This document shows, in pieces, positions 30,526-40,456 of a DNA stretch of 64,000 bases. Positions within the stretch are counted from its first letter, which is position 1. Every line of letters begins with the position of its first letter. Source of the stretch: Candidula unifasciata (taxonomy: Eukaryota; Mollusca; Gastropoda; Stylommatophora; Geomitridae); NCBI GenBank assembly GCA_905116865.2, contig CAJHNH020008001.1:576968-640967 (forward strand). Reading direction: 5' to 3'. Under the pieces are notes generated by a model. The model had not been told where the DNA came from, ran no database searches, and worked only from the letters and a program-made list of their open reading frames with translations. The translations under genes and the position numbers were made by a program.

Positions 30526-33521
30526 ATGGCAACTAGAACCGCTAGTGATATGAGAGCGCACCTGGCAAGCTTTGAGCCTGAGTATCCAATCAAGAAGGGC
30601 TACGTAACAAGGTTACTTGTTATTGAAAAACTTTCTGTTTCTGATGTAGGCAGAAGAATAAAGGAAATTGTGCAGATGGCAGAGCCAGACAAACATCTAC
30701 ACGAGCAACGAACATTAAGTGCTATTAATCATTTAAAGATCATAGCCAAAAAAAAAGTATGCTACCCAGTTCAGAGACAGTGGGATGGTTTTGTAAGGTT
30801 AAGCCAAGAGCTATTGGGCATATCGTTTCATGATGATACAGCACAAACAGTTGATTCATCAGCTATAACTTCCACAGCACTCATGCAACCAGAACATACA
30901 AACACACTGTTTACACAACCCGAACACACATCTGTACCAATGCCTTTACAAGACACTTCAGAACCATCAGTGGTTGCTGTTGTGGGGTTAACCTCTGACG
31001 ATTTATCCTTTTTAGTGCGCTCTAGGTCACCATCGCCAAAGCGTCTAAAAAGGGACTGTGACAACTGTGTCAACAAGCAACGGACAAATCTGAACATGCT
31101 GAAGGAGAACAAAAGCTTGCGAAACGCAGATAAAAACACTTAGACTGCATTACAGAAAGGAAAGAAAACAGATGTCTTTGAAAACTCTGAATGAGAAGAT
31201 CAGGAGGCAATCACAGTCAGCCACCCTTTGGAGATCTAAATATGTCATGATAATGAGAGCATATACAGAAATGAGAAAAGTAAATAGACTGGAACGCAGG
31301 ACACAGCGAAAGTTACTCAAAAGGGTTGCTCCTCTTGAAGCATATATAGAGGAAAACAATTGTTTGAAAAAGCAGGTTACAATCTCAAAACGTTCAAAAA
31401 AAACAACAGAGACAGAGAGGGATCGTTTAAAAAAGGAAATTGATGAAATCAGACAGGAGTCTAAGAAGTTTCTCTTGAACATTCAAGAAATGAACACCAA
31501 GCTGCACAAAGAAAGAGAACATATTTCATATTTGGAAAATGAAGTAGCCAAGTTGGAAGAATCTTTAGCTGATCATCGCAATATTGTAACAAAAGAAGCA
31601 GGAAAATATTTTCACAGATTTCGCCAGTCAGTCTATGAGTGCTTGATGCATAATGTCAGTGTTGCAAATATTTCACGTGTGTTATCGTCTATTTCAGGAA
31701 TTGTCTTTAACAAAATTCTTTTAAATGTTCCCTCTGTATCCACAGTAGCACAGATGGTGTATGAACTTGGGGTACTTGCCAACATTCAGGTTGGCCAGAT
31801 GCTGCATGAGTGCGATGCTGCTACACTGGCATGGGACTCAACAACCAAACAAGGATCCCATATTAATGAAGTTCATGTGACTCTTATGACATCAGGTCGT
31901 AAACAGTCTTTAACTTTAAATATTAGGGTTATTTCAGGGTCTACAACAGAACAGCTGTACCGGCACGTCTTTGAGGCTCTATCTGATGTTTCTGAGATGT
32001 ACTGTGACGCTTTTAAGATTCCAGTAGCTGCTTTCAAGGAGGCAGTGAAAGGTAAAATAAACAGCACCATGACGGACAGAGCTGCTGTCAACCATTGTGT
32101 GAGCCAAAAACTTCAGGGGGACATCGGATATTTGGCCGACCTGAAGTGTATGGTACACCCATTGGATGGTCTTGCCAGAACTGCCCGTGATGTATTGTAC
32201 AAGCTTGAAAAGGATCACATTACAGAGCAAGACAATCAGAGAACAGCCTTGGGATGTCGTGCTGCAATGCTGATTCACCAGATATCAAAATTGCGTCACA
32301 AGGATGGGTCTGGTGATCCAGGTGCATTCATTGCTTTTTTGCAGAACAAAAATATCAATCCCAGCATCTTCAAGCGCTATGTCGGGAATCGTTTGAATGT
32401 CATGTTCCATATGGCAGCGGTCATTTATTTGCACAGAGATTTATTGACACAGTTTGTCGAGCACAAACGGCCAAAATTACTTTGTGTTAAAATACATGAA
32501 AACTTGACAGACGAGAGAGTCCTGCTTCACTTGCAGGTGCTGGGATTATATTCACGTTTTGTCACAGGGCCTTGGATGCAGCTGTTATATACAGACAACA
32601 GTGAAATTGGTCATTTAGAAGCAGTAAGTCAGGTGAAGGATTGTCTCGAAGGCTTGAAGATAGTTGAAGCGAAACCAGAGTACCTTATAGAAACGGAACG
32701 TGATGCTTTTGGTAGGGATTTGCGTAAGACAGCATTGAACCAACCTCAGTTTCCATGTGAAAATTTTAACTTAGTATCCAAAAATTTAGCGGAGGCTTTT
32801 ATTCAAACACTTAATAGGCAGTTTAAACCTTATTTAGATGGGCCCTTATCTAATCCGTCTCCTGAATTGATTAAAAAGACATCATCTGCAGAATTCCATA
32901 ACATAGGGGCTGAGAGAAATCTTGCAAGGGTGGATTCAGTGATGCAAAAAGCTCCCCAATGCCACCATGGGGTTCATTGATGCAAAGGTGAAGGCTGCCC
33001 AAAACAAAACATTGCAATGGCTGCAGACATTTGATGACGACTTCCAAAAGTACCTGGTAGACTTTGCAGTTCGTCGTGGAGCTAAGGTGAGGCAGCAGCA
33101 GTCTGAGGTACAGAAGAAATGTCAGCAGGAAAAATTAGAGAAGTGGGACAAGGCACTTAGGGATAAATGTGAGAGAGATCTGACAGCAGAATTTAAAAAA
33201 TCCAAGTCCATGTTTGCAATACTTGAGATAGATTTGTTTAAAAGTGTAGCTGAGGAGTCAAAAGATATGTTAAGGAATTTTTTTAGTGACACTAATGCTC
33301 TGTCAGGTGTGTTACTGCGGCACATCTGGAATGATGGAGAAAAGGACTGTGTTTACTTCGAGATGATAAGAAATGTGGACACAAATAAAATTCCTCTCAA
33401 CACGGAAATCGAACTTTGTTCTTGGAAGGAGCACGAGGAACAAGCAGCAGAGACCTCCTTCACCTTGACAATGAAACAGTTTCTAGCAGACTTCGCCACT
33501 GGAGATTTGACATTTTGTTAA
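30526..33521 (+). pseudogene. Transposase-like gene with RNase H-fold signature, two frameshifts
   Basis: Three consecutive open pieces: 30,526-31,143 (205 codons), 31,172-32,980 (602) and 32,967-33,521. Frames can be joined conceptually near 31,115-31,140 (second frame reads upstream as LRLHYRKER) and near 32,945-32,965, so the ancestor was a single protein of about 1,000 residues. Order: N-terminal region of unknown type, an SRSPSPKRLKR basic patch, a long coiled coil (31,200-31,590), a helical region (VSVANISRVLSS), then AWDSTTKQGSHINEVHV, TMTDRAAVNHCV, LKCMVHPLDGLA and IGAERNLARVD. In the middle piece, Asp222, Asp302 and Glu581 (counting from 31,172) are candidate catalytic acids. The D..D..C-x2-H..E layout is hAT-like, but no BED finger is visible. 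The family has relatives of unknown function in other invertebrates, as far as I recall. AATAAA signals at about 33,554 and 33,633 follow the stop. Confidence 0.7.
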
Positions 33522-33552
33522 ACTGAATGTCATATATAAAACAAAGCAATAG

Positions 33553-33640
33553 AAATAAATTAAGCATTTGTATGTTAGAGTAATAAAAAAGTCATGTAAC
33601 GCTCTCTTTTATCTTGCATTGTTTAACAATTTAATAAAGC
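33553..33640 (+). terminator. Polyadenylation signals of the transposase-like gene
   Basis: AATAAA hexamers at about 33,554 and 33,633, 30 and 110 bases after the last stop codon, in AT-rich sequence. They make a plausible 3' end for a polymerase II transcript. Confidence 0.5.
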
Positions 33641-33704
33641 ACATTGTCTAGTATTATTTCAGAACAGCGTCAGGGATGATACAGGCTTCTAAGGGTAGAA
33701 GTAA

Positions 33705-33982
33705 GGCTATCCTCCGAATAACGGGTACAAAAGATGGCGGCCATGCCGGCCAAAAACAGGGCCTCAGTCATGTGTCAGTTTCGCGCTCCCGTCGACTTAA
33801 TTTGCGGTTTTCCGATTACCGCCACCACTTAGAGTCCCTACGTCCCTCATGAGCGGCGTGGGGAAATCTTGCGGTGGTGGTAGTCGCAGGAAAACCGCAA
33901 ATTAAGTCGTCGGAAGCGTGCGACTGACACGTGACTGAGGCTCTTTTTGGATGTTTTTGTGCCTATTATTCTGAGGATAGCC
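33705..33982. mobile_element. Foldback MITE (GGCTATCC family), copy 2, with perfect 8-bp target duplication
   Basis: Ends GGCTATCCTCCGAATAACG and TTATTCTGAGGATAGCC; flanked by AGAAGTAA at 33,697-33,704 and 33,983-33,990. Inner arms (GACTTAATTTGCGGTTTTCC / GGAAAACCGCAAATTAAGTC) make a long hairpin. The 8-bp duplication places the family with hAT-, P- or KDZ-type transposases, which generate 8-bp duplications. Confidence 0.93.
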
Positions 33983-33999
33983 AGAAGTAAACTTCCAGA

Positions 34000-34860
34000 C
34001 ATGGACGGTGAAAAAAGATAAGTAGTTATAATTTCTTTATCTTATTTTTTATGGTTTGTTAGTATAAAATATATGTAATTTTTTCTTTATAGCAATTACT
34101 TACTTATTAACCTCAATCAATGCACATACAATTAATGAAATTGTTGTTTTAAAATGTTATATTGAATTGTTTGTGTGTGTGTATATATATATATATGTTA
34201 TTTATAGTTACTTTTTTTTCTTTTTCAGGCTCGCATGATTACAGAACTGTCAGCTTTTTAAACATGGACGAGTGAAAAAGGTAAGTCGTACAAACATTTG
34301 TGGCTAATGCTTTTTTCTGATGTATTGTTGCACAATTAATGAAATTGTTGTTTTAAAATGTTATATTGAATTGTTTGTGTGTGTATATATATATATATGT
34401 TATTTATAGTTACTTTTTTTCTTTTTCAGTCTTGCATGATTACAGAACTGTCAGCTTTTTAAACATGGACGAGTGAAAAAGGTAAGTCGTACAAACATTT
34501 GTGGCTAATGCTTTTTTTCTGATGTATTGTTGCACAATTAATGAAATTGTTGTTTTAAAATGTTTTATTGAATTGTTTGTGTGTGTATATATATATATAT
34601 GTTATTTATAGTTACTTTTTTTCTTTTTCAGTCTTGCATGATTACAGAACTGTCAGCTTTGTAAACATGGACGAGTGAAAAAAGGTAAGTCGTACAAACA
34701 TTTTGACGGAGACTTTTTTCTGATGTATTGTTGCACGATTATTTAAAAAAAATTGTTTTTTAAATGACTACTGCATTATTTGTATATGCATTATTTCACT
34801 AATTTTTTTTTTCTTTTTTTTTTTCAGACTTTTACCATGACGTAAACCTGTGAGAAAGAT
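34000..34860 (+). repeat. 201-bp tandem array, each unit carrying a splice acceptor, microexon and donor
   Basis: Three near-identical units with period about 201 bp. In each, a TTTTTTTCTTTTTCAG acceptor is followed by a 52-53-base segment (34,229-34,280; 34,430-34,481; 34,632-34,684) ending GACGAGTGAAAAAG, then GTAAGTCG as donor. A degenerate relative of the exon (CATGGACGGTGAAAAAAGATAAG) precedes at about 34,000, and a last acceptor occurs at about 34,828. A (TG)n(TA)n tract lies between units. The microexons hold ATGGACGAGTGA, i.e. a start followed soon by a stop. Confidence 0.9.
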
Positions 34861-35211
34861 ACAAACTTCTTTTAGTCATGTTACGAGAAGAGCGGCATTG
34901 GTGATTAATAAACAGATTAACATATACATAGACAATAAAGATTAATGCACAGATATGTTGATGGCTTGTTGATTGTTCTGTTCAGACTCCACCATTCAAC
35001 AACAAAAATATAAATTAGACACCATATTGAAAAATAACTGACCAGAGAGCATGACTTAAATTATCAAATCAAAATTATCATATGACTTACATGATTGTTC
35101 TATCAGGGTGAGAAAAAAAATTGCTCTGGATATATATAATATACCCACAGCAAATAGTTTTCCCATATAACAAAAAAAAAACATTAAAATTTTTTTTTAA
35201 TTAAAATATTT

Positions 35212-35565
35212 TTTCATGATAATTGGCGGCCATTTTTAAATAATATTAGTCGATATGATGTAATACCTAAAAATTTCCAGATATTCAGTTAGACATTGCT
35301 GCCCTGAACACAACAGTATCTGTTTATCTTTGGTCTATTTTTAATACTTTAAAAGAACGTTATAAAGTTTACGAGAACATATCGACTGATGATTATGATA
35401 AATGGCGGCCATTTTGAATAATTATTAGTCGATATTGCGTAACTACTAAAAATTTTATGTTTATTCGGTTAAAGCTTGTTGCCCTGAATCCAAAAATATA
35501 TAGTTTCTAGGGTCTTTTTTAAATACTTTATAAGTTAAAGCAGTTTTTTAAACACTACTCTAAAA
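35212..35565 (+). repeat. Diverged tandem duplication (about 180 bp, two copies)
   Basis: GGCGGCCAT..TAGTCGATAT..GTAA.(A)CTAAAAATTT..ATTCGGTTA..TTGCTGCCCTGAA recurs with a period of about 179 bases (GGCGGCCAT at about 35,226 and 35,404). Confidence 0.8.
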
Positions 35566-35767
35566 CTTCTGATTTCTGGGCAGCAAGTTTCAGCTCACTT
35601 TTATATTTTCTTCTTTGTTAACTTTTCCCACAAAAACTTCAATAACTCTGCTTAGACTTGACATAGAGGCATGAAAGAGGCACCGTTGGAAAGGGTTTTT
35701 CAATACGGATGCAGCTGTACTTGTTTTATGAGGATAAAACGATTTTGAAAATTTGACCAAAGTTGCT

Positions 35768-37284
35768 AGCTTGATTTTTTTTCCTTGGCCCGCTACGTAA
35801 TTGCGTAGTGACTGTAGGATCTGTTAGTAGCTGGGATATTAGTTGCACCATTTCACTTTCATCACTGGGCAGACACCATCCGATTTTATCAGGATTTGTT
35901 CGCGGCGTTAAACTTCCCAGTTGGTTTTTGTGTGGGATCATCTTTTTTCAATTATCGACAGGAATGCCCCTGAGGATAGAGGATTTTACAGAAACACAAC
36001 AGAAGGCCAACATAGGTTACCAAATTGAAATAGCTTTCATTCGAAGCATCAAATATATACATAGGGGGCTATCCTCCAAATAATAGGCACAAAAGATGGC
36101 GTGTCAATTGCGCACTTCCGGGAACTATTCCGCCACCGCCGAGAGTATCTCCTACGCCACTCACGCGGCGTGGATTGGGGCTAAACTAGATGGCTAGGAC
36201 TCACGAGTAAATAAAATGAAGGAAGTTGCAGGAGATGCAGTAGCTGCTGCTTGTGAGTCCCAGCCATTTAGTTTAGCCCTGCTCCACACCGGGTGTGGGA
36301 GATACTCTCGGCGCTGGCGATAGTCACCGGAAGGCCGCAATTTACAGGTGATTGAGGCCCTGTCGGGGTGTGTTTTTGGGCCCCATAGTATGTGCCCATT
36401 ATTCGGAAGATAGCCAAAGAATCAAATGGTTTGGTCCTCACATCAGAATGGAACTAGAGTATCTACATGAGAACAGCAGACTTCAAGGCAAGAGGCCGAC
36501 TAAGAAAAACATAGGTGGATGAAGTAAAAGAAACACTACAGAAACGCAGTATAACATTAACACAAGCTACTCAATTAGCAAAAGACAGGAAAATACATCA
36601 AACTGGGAAACTCCTCTCTGTGAGGCTTCGTGGCGTAAGCAGTAGTACAGAAGAGGTTGCCCTAGAAAACCCATCCAGGGTAACTGCATGTGTACTGATC
36701 CTCAAGGGAAGTCTAGGGTCAGATCACGGCATTCCATGCCATCCAAGAAGGCTTCCATAATGCAGATTCGACACATGACACTCTGGCCCGGGGCACACAA
36801 AAGAAATCATCACGTGCTGCGCCCCTTTGTAGGTCAACAGGAAGCAACCTGCAGGTCCTGGAATTTAATGACCACAAAGTGGCGCGGTGATTTATGTCAC
36901 AGGCGTGAGGGAAAGTTAAGCCCAACATGATGTGTATAAGGAGATACTCCGTACGTCACTCGGGCGCCAGTCCTTTAATATCCTGGTTGTACGGAACCTC
37001 ACGCAAGACCCCGGCAGCACGTCCTCGTCGTGCGCCACGGATAATGTCTCAAATGAGCATTAACAGAGCTGTCAGGGGATCTCAGAGTTTGGCGGCCCCC
37101 AGATTTTATGTGTCCTTGTGGCTCTCATCAGCCCGCCCCCAAACGCTTGGGTGAAAAATTTTATTATAACTCATTAGGAACATTAGTAGGTCTGCCAAAC
37201 GTACAGCCAAAATTACAACCCTTGGTTAAAAGACTGCGGAGTAAAGAGAACATTGTTCACTGCACATCCTCTGTTAACCCTCAG
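35768..37284 (+). repeat. Long direct repeat, right copy
   Basis: Matches 27,670-29,187 over its whole length with about four small differences. Contents are identical: MITE (36,067-36,415), LINE remnant and shared repeat. Unlike the left copy it runs on without a break into an 84-bp tandem repeat, so the right copy appears to be the one in original context at its 3' edge. Confidence 0.97.
36067..36415. mobile_element. Foldback MITE (GGCTATCC family), copy 3
   Basis: Duplicate of copy 1 within the right long direct repeat, differing by single-base changes. Confidence 0.85.
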
Positions 37285-37508
37285 TGTCGTCGTCACCGCG
37301 CTGGGGTACACCACAACAGCAACCATCCAAAGGCTGGCCATTCATGTACATCCTCGGTTAACCCTCAGTGTCGTCGTCACCGCGCTGGGGTACACCACAA
37401 CAGCAACCATCCATAGGCTGGCCAATCATGTACATCCTTGGTTAACCCTCAGTGTCGTCGTCACCGCGCTGTGGTACACCATAACAGCAACCATCCATCG
37501 GATGGCTA
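37264..37508 (+). repeat. 84-bp tandem repeat, three units
   Basis: Units start ACATCCTCTGTTAACCCTCAG, ACATCCTCGGTTAACCCTCAG and ACATCCTTGGTTAACCCTCAG, each followed by TGTCGTCGTCACCGCGCTG. Length 84 is a multiple of three, so two frames stay open as a 28-residue repeat. The left long direct repeat stops 21 bases into unit 1. Confidence 0.93.
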
Positions 37509-37509
37509 A

Positions 37510-38095
37510 GCCTAAATGTCCGACAAAACTAAATCATACGGATCAAAATCTGCCCTCAAAATTTGTATTGAACTGAAAAAGACCGAATGTCCACACCCAA
37601 AGAACCCACTCGCCCGAGTGTTGGGACAAAACTGATATGATATGCCTGGAGCAGGATGTAAAATTCTGTCGGGCTAACGGCTCGTCAAAGAAATCTAACG
37701 TGCGAAGAAAAAAGAATGTACCTATCTGTGTGGTCACAAAAGTCCAAAACCCACGGGCTGCTCCCCGCTGACTTCCAGAGGGCGCAGCCCCTGTCGAGCG
37801 GGAGGCCTGATACGGTTGTGAGGTTAAGCAGTCATGAGCAGGACGTGACGATTCCTTGGGTGAGCCCAGAACCAGAGCGCCATGTGCCGGCTCTGCATAC
37901 ATGGATGCCTCCTTGGATGGCGGGGAATGCCCATGATCTGCCCCTGCCTTCCCTTGAGGGCTAACTGCTCCACAGGGGACTGACCCAAAGGGGTACTCCG
38001 GGGGCAATACCTGCGGCACAGGAGACAATGTGGACACCACACAAATCAGGCAACGTCTCGACCCACACAAAACAATGGCCACAGTCACCCTAGAA
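37510..38095. repeat. Dispersed repeat fragments, no gene
   Basis: Sequences such as GGGCGCAGCC, GGATGCCTCCTTGGATGG and AAGCAGTCATGAGCAGGACG..GATTCCTTGGGTGAGCC reappear at 42,470-42,610 and 48,740-48,850 and, in part, in the long direct repeat (28,600-28,700). This is an unclassified dispersed family. Confidence 0.55.
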
Positions 38096-38097
38096 AT

Positions 38098-38262
38098 AGG
38101 CCTGACGTCTTCCTTCGAAGTCGGCGTACAGCTGCCCATGAGGCAGGGAAATGAAAAACGGTTGTACACGCAAAAATCAGGTCCAGGTGAAAGCCAAAAG
38201 TCCAAGCGGACGATTACCTGACCTTCCACTGGAATTCACAGCCGGTGTTCGATGAAAAAAAA
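38098..38262 (+). mobile_element. SINE family A copy, 3' half
   Basis: TCCTTCGAAGTCGGCGTACAG, CATGAGGCAGGGA, AAAGCCAAAAGTCCAAGCGG and GGAATTCACAGCCGG match the full copy at 26,330-26,505; it ends in an A run. Confidence 0.85.
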
Positions 38263-38517
38263 AAAAAATGACCACAAAGATGGGCATAATCTCCTTCAGC
38301 ACGTTAGACGCCTTTAACAGAGTTGTATCGGGATACCTAGCATCGTAGTATCAGAAAAGCATGCATCAGGCATGAATTCTCAGTTTGGTCCTGACACTCC
38401 AGCGAGTAGGGACAGGGGTAGTGGACATTTGAATCTTGTCTGTCACATAATGGGGCCTTTGAGATTCGGAATTCTGAACCTTGCCTTTTACATGTAAAGA
38501 CATGAGATAGTTGGACA

Positions 38518-38795
38518 TCTTCTTCACGTTCGCCAGCTGTAAACTCTGGTGGAAAGTTCTGGTTGTTCGTCCTCTTCTGGACTGTAGCCCTGTTCCAGAA
38601 CCTGAGTGTGCATCTGTTTTACAGATCTCACTCATTTGTATGCGGACTGCTGGTTCCTTGCCCTTTAGGCAGATGCATTCCAACTTCGAAGGAAGCTCCC
38701 AATTAGTCGATGTGCGACATGCTTTTTGTTAGGCAGTGGGGCTATTCTTGTTTTCCCTATAAAAGAGCCCCGGAACCCACTCGGGGAAGTTGGAC
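38518..38795 (-). mobile_element. SINE family A copy, inverted
   Basis: TTCTTCACGTTCGCCAGCTG, CTGGACTGTAGCCC, TTACAGATCTCACTCATTTG, GGTTCCTTGCCC, GGCAGATGCATTCC, GACATGCTTTTTG and CACTCGGGGAA in family order. Confidence 0.85.
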
Positions 38796-38931
38796 ATCTA
38801 AAACTTGCTGTTGTATAGTAGGACAAGAACTGTTAGATACCGCCCACTGATGTTGCTCGTCCGACTGAATCTTGGTCTAGGGCTTAGTCTCAATAGCTCA
38901 CAATGGGGTAGTTGCTCAGCTGATTATGACA

Positions 38932-38958
38932 CCCCCCCCCCCCCCCCCCCCCCCCCAC
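38932..38958. repeat. Poly-C tract
   Basis: An uninterrupted C run of about 24 bases followed by ACACACC. Similar runs of 10 to 20 C or G occur near 4,024, 7,250, 18,417, 40,172, 41,327, 54,817 and 57,361. Confidence 0.95.
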
Positions 38959-39204
38959 ACACCCTAACTCCTGATGGACATGAACCTAGTCAGTAGGGCT
39001 TTAACAGACCTTTGAACCAAGGTTTAATATTTAAAATGATATTTTGTCAGCAAGCTTTACTCATGTTTGCAAATGAGTTTTTTCCTGGGGATGGGCTGAC
39101 GAGAGCCAGAGGATTTCTGGGCGCTGCATCTCTGAGGACCACTCCTCTATTGCAGAATGTGTAGGAACTTTCTGACAGTATGGAGGATATGCTTCTGATA
39201 CTAG

Positions 39205-39720
39205 TTGGCTGTTGCATTTTCCTCCGTATGTAGACTGAAAGGATATAGTCCTGTTGCCCGGCTGAGTTGAATGCATGGAACACAACTGAGATGTCAATTT
39301 TATTATTTGGAATGGTTTTCGACTGTATCCACCTGGTTTGTGTTCTGGACTACAGATTCAGAAACTGGCGAGTGGCCTGTTGCAACTGAACTTGTTATGC
39401 CTTATGTGATTAATCGTGTGTGCAACTGCTGATCTGTTGTAACTACTGCTTCCATTGATGATGAACTGCATTTCTAGCATCTTCCTATATTGGCACTTCT
39501 GATGGCTGCCTTATGCATTTAATGGGTTTGCATGCTGTTGGATTTATTGAGACTGCAGTCTGTCAGTTTTTCCACAAGAGACAGTGATGGACATTGTTTT
39601 TTTTGGCACAGGAACGGAACAACAGTGGGGGTGATCTGATTGCTGTGGAACTGCAATTACCTGAATTAGGGCCTGGCCTATAATCAGTATCATGTCTTAG
39701 AAACTGAGATACTTTAACCA
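39205..39720 (+). repeat. Dispersed repeat R1 with empty LINE site
   Basis: CGTATGTAGACTGAAAGGATATAG, TATGCCTTATGTGATTAATCG, GTGTGCAACTGCTGATC, TGATGGCTGCCTTATGC, GAGACTGCAGTCTGTC, CCACAAGAGACAGTGATGG and AACAACAGTGGGGGTGATCTG. It has a single ATGCCTTAT where the 9-kb copy holds a LINE. Confidence 0.8.
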
Positions 39721-39759
39721 TATTAAATGCTCCAGGGATCTATAAACTAATAAACAGTT

Positions 39760-40028
39760 TTCAGAGGCCCCATTATATGGGAAAATAACAAGTTTCACTG
39801 CCTCCACAACGAGCCTGTTGTAGGACTCGACTAAATAGGGAATTTCTTCGAAATCGGTGTGCATCTGCCTGAGAGGCAAGGAACCAACAGTCTGCATATA
39901 AATAAAGCACGTCTGTACAAGAGATGTGCACAAGTACATGAACTAAAACAAGACTAAATTTGGAATGTGGATGAACAACCATAACTTCTCGCCAGAGTTT
40001 AAAATCCAGTGAACACATTGTAGTAGTA
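39760..40028 (+). mobile_element. SINE family A copy
   Basis: CATTATATGGGAAAATAAC, AGGACTCGACTAAATAGGG, GCATCTGCCTGAGAGGCAAGG, ACAGTCTGCATA, AAACAAGACTAAA, GTGGATGAACAACCATAAC and AAAATCCAGTGAACAC, in family order. It lies about 370 bases before the first recognised ABCE1 exon. Confidence 0.8.
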
Positions 40029-40393
40029 GCTTAGGAGGTTTGATTGTTGGATGAAGAGGCAGATCCCAACCAGCTTGAATGTGGACACCTTAGAAGTGGA
40101 AATACACGCGACAGGAAAATTGAATATATTGGATGCTTAACTCAAACCATTATTAATAATATATTTAACCCCCCCCCCCCCCCCCCCCCCACACCAAATT
40201 TTTTGTTAAAACTGTGCTTTGAGTTCATTGTTGTTGGTTGTGAAAAGCTCTTGATAGTATCAACAACAACAAAAATCACTGTTAAATTCAGTAGAAAACA
40301 TTTGTGATAATATTTAGTAAACGTTACATTCTTTTTCTGTAGAAACCAATCAAAAAGGAGTTGATGCAAATGATCAAAGAATTTGTTGTTCAG

Positions 40394-40456
40394 ACAAGTG
40401 CAAGCCAAAAAGATGCCGCCAGGAGTGCAAAAAATTTTGTCCAGTGGTGCGGATGG
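40394..40456 (+). CDS. ABCE1: ABCE1 exon: first 4Fe-4S motif
   Basis: Encodes [20 protein letters not shown] with the C-x4-C-x3-C-x3-CP spacing of the first cluster. I place the acceptor at TTGTTGTTCAG (40,383-40,393), which leaves a split Asp codon as in DKCKP. An alternative acceptor at 40,342 (CTTTTTCTGTAG) would add [16 protein letters not shown], unlike other ABCE1 proteins, so I reject it. Donor GTGAGT. Phase 2 in, 1 out. Confidence 0.9.

Larger units (their letters stand above)
29188..35767 (+). other. Unique 6.6-kb interval between the long direct repeats
   Basis: It holds a core promoter, leader intron, transposase-like gene, MITE, microexon array and a 180-bp two-copy repeat, each listed separately. 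The left junction is ...AACCCTCAG/CGACTACGG and the right junction ...AAGTTGCT/AGCTTGATT. I see no terminal inverted repeats at these junctions. TGTC precedes the left repeat and follows the right one, which could be a 4-bp target duplication or chance. Confidence 0.8.

Noticed and set aside
27670..37284. LTR retrotransposon with 1.5-kb LTRs
   Set aside because: The repeats lack TG..CA ends, no gag-pol, primer binding site or polypurine tract is visible between them, and the right copy continues into its own tandem repeat. The TGTC on both sides is not enough.
40044..40307. Frame LDEEADPNQLECG as the missing ABCE1 first exon
   Set aside because: It shows no similarity to the ABCE1 N-terminus and has no donor in the required phase.
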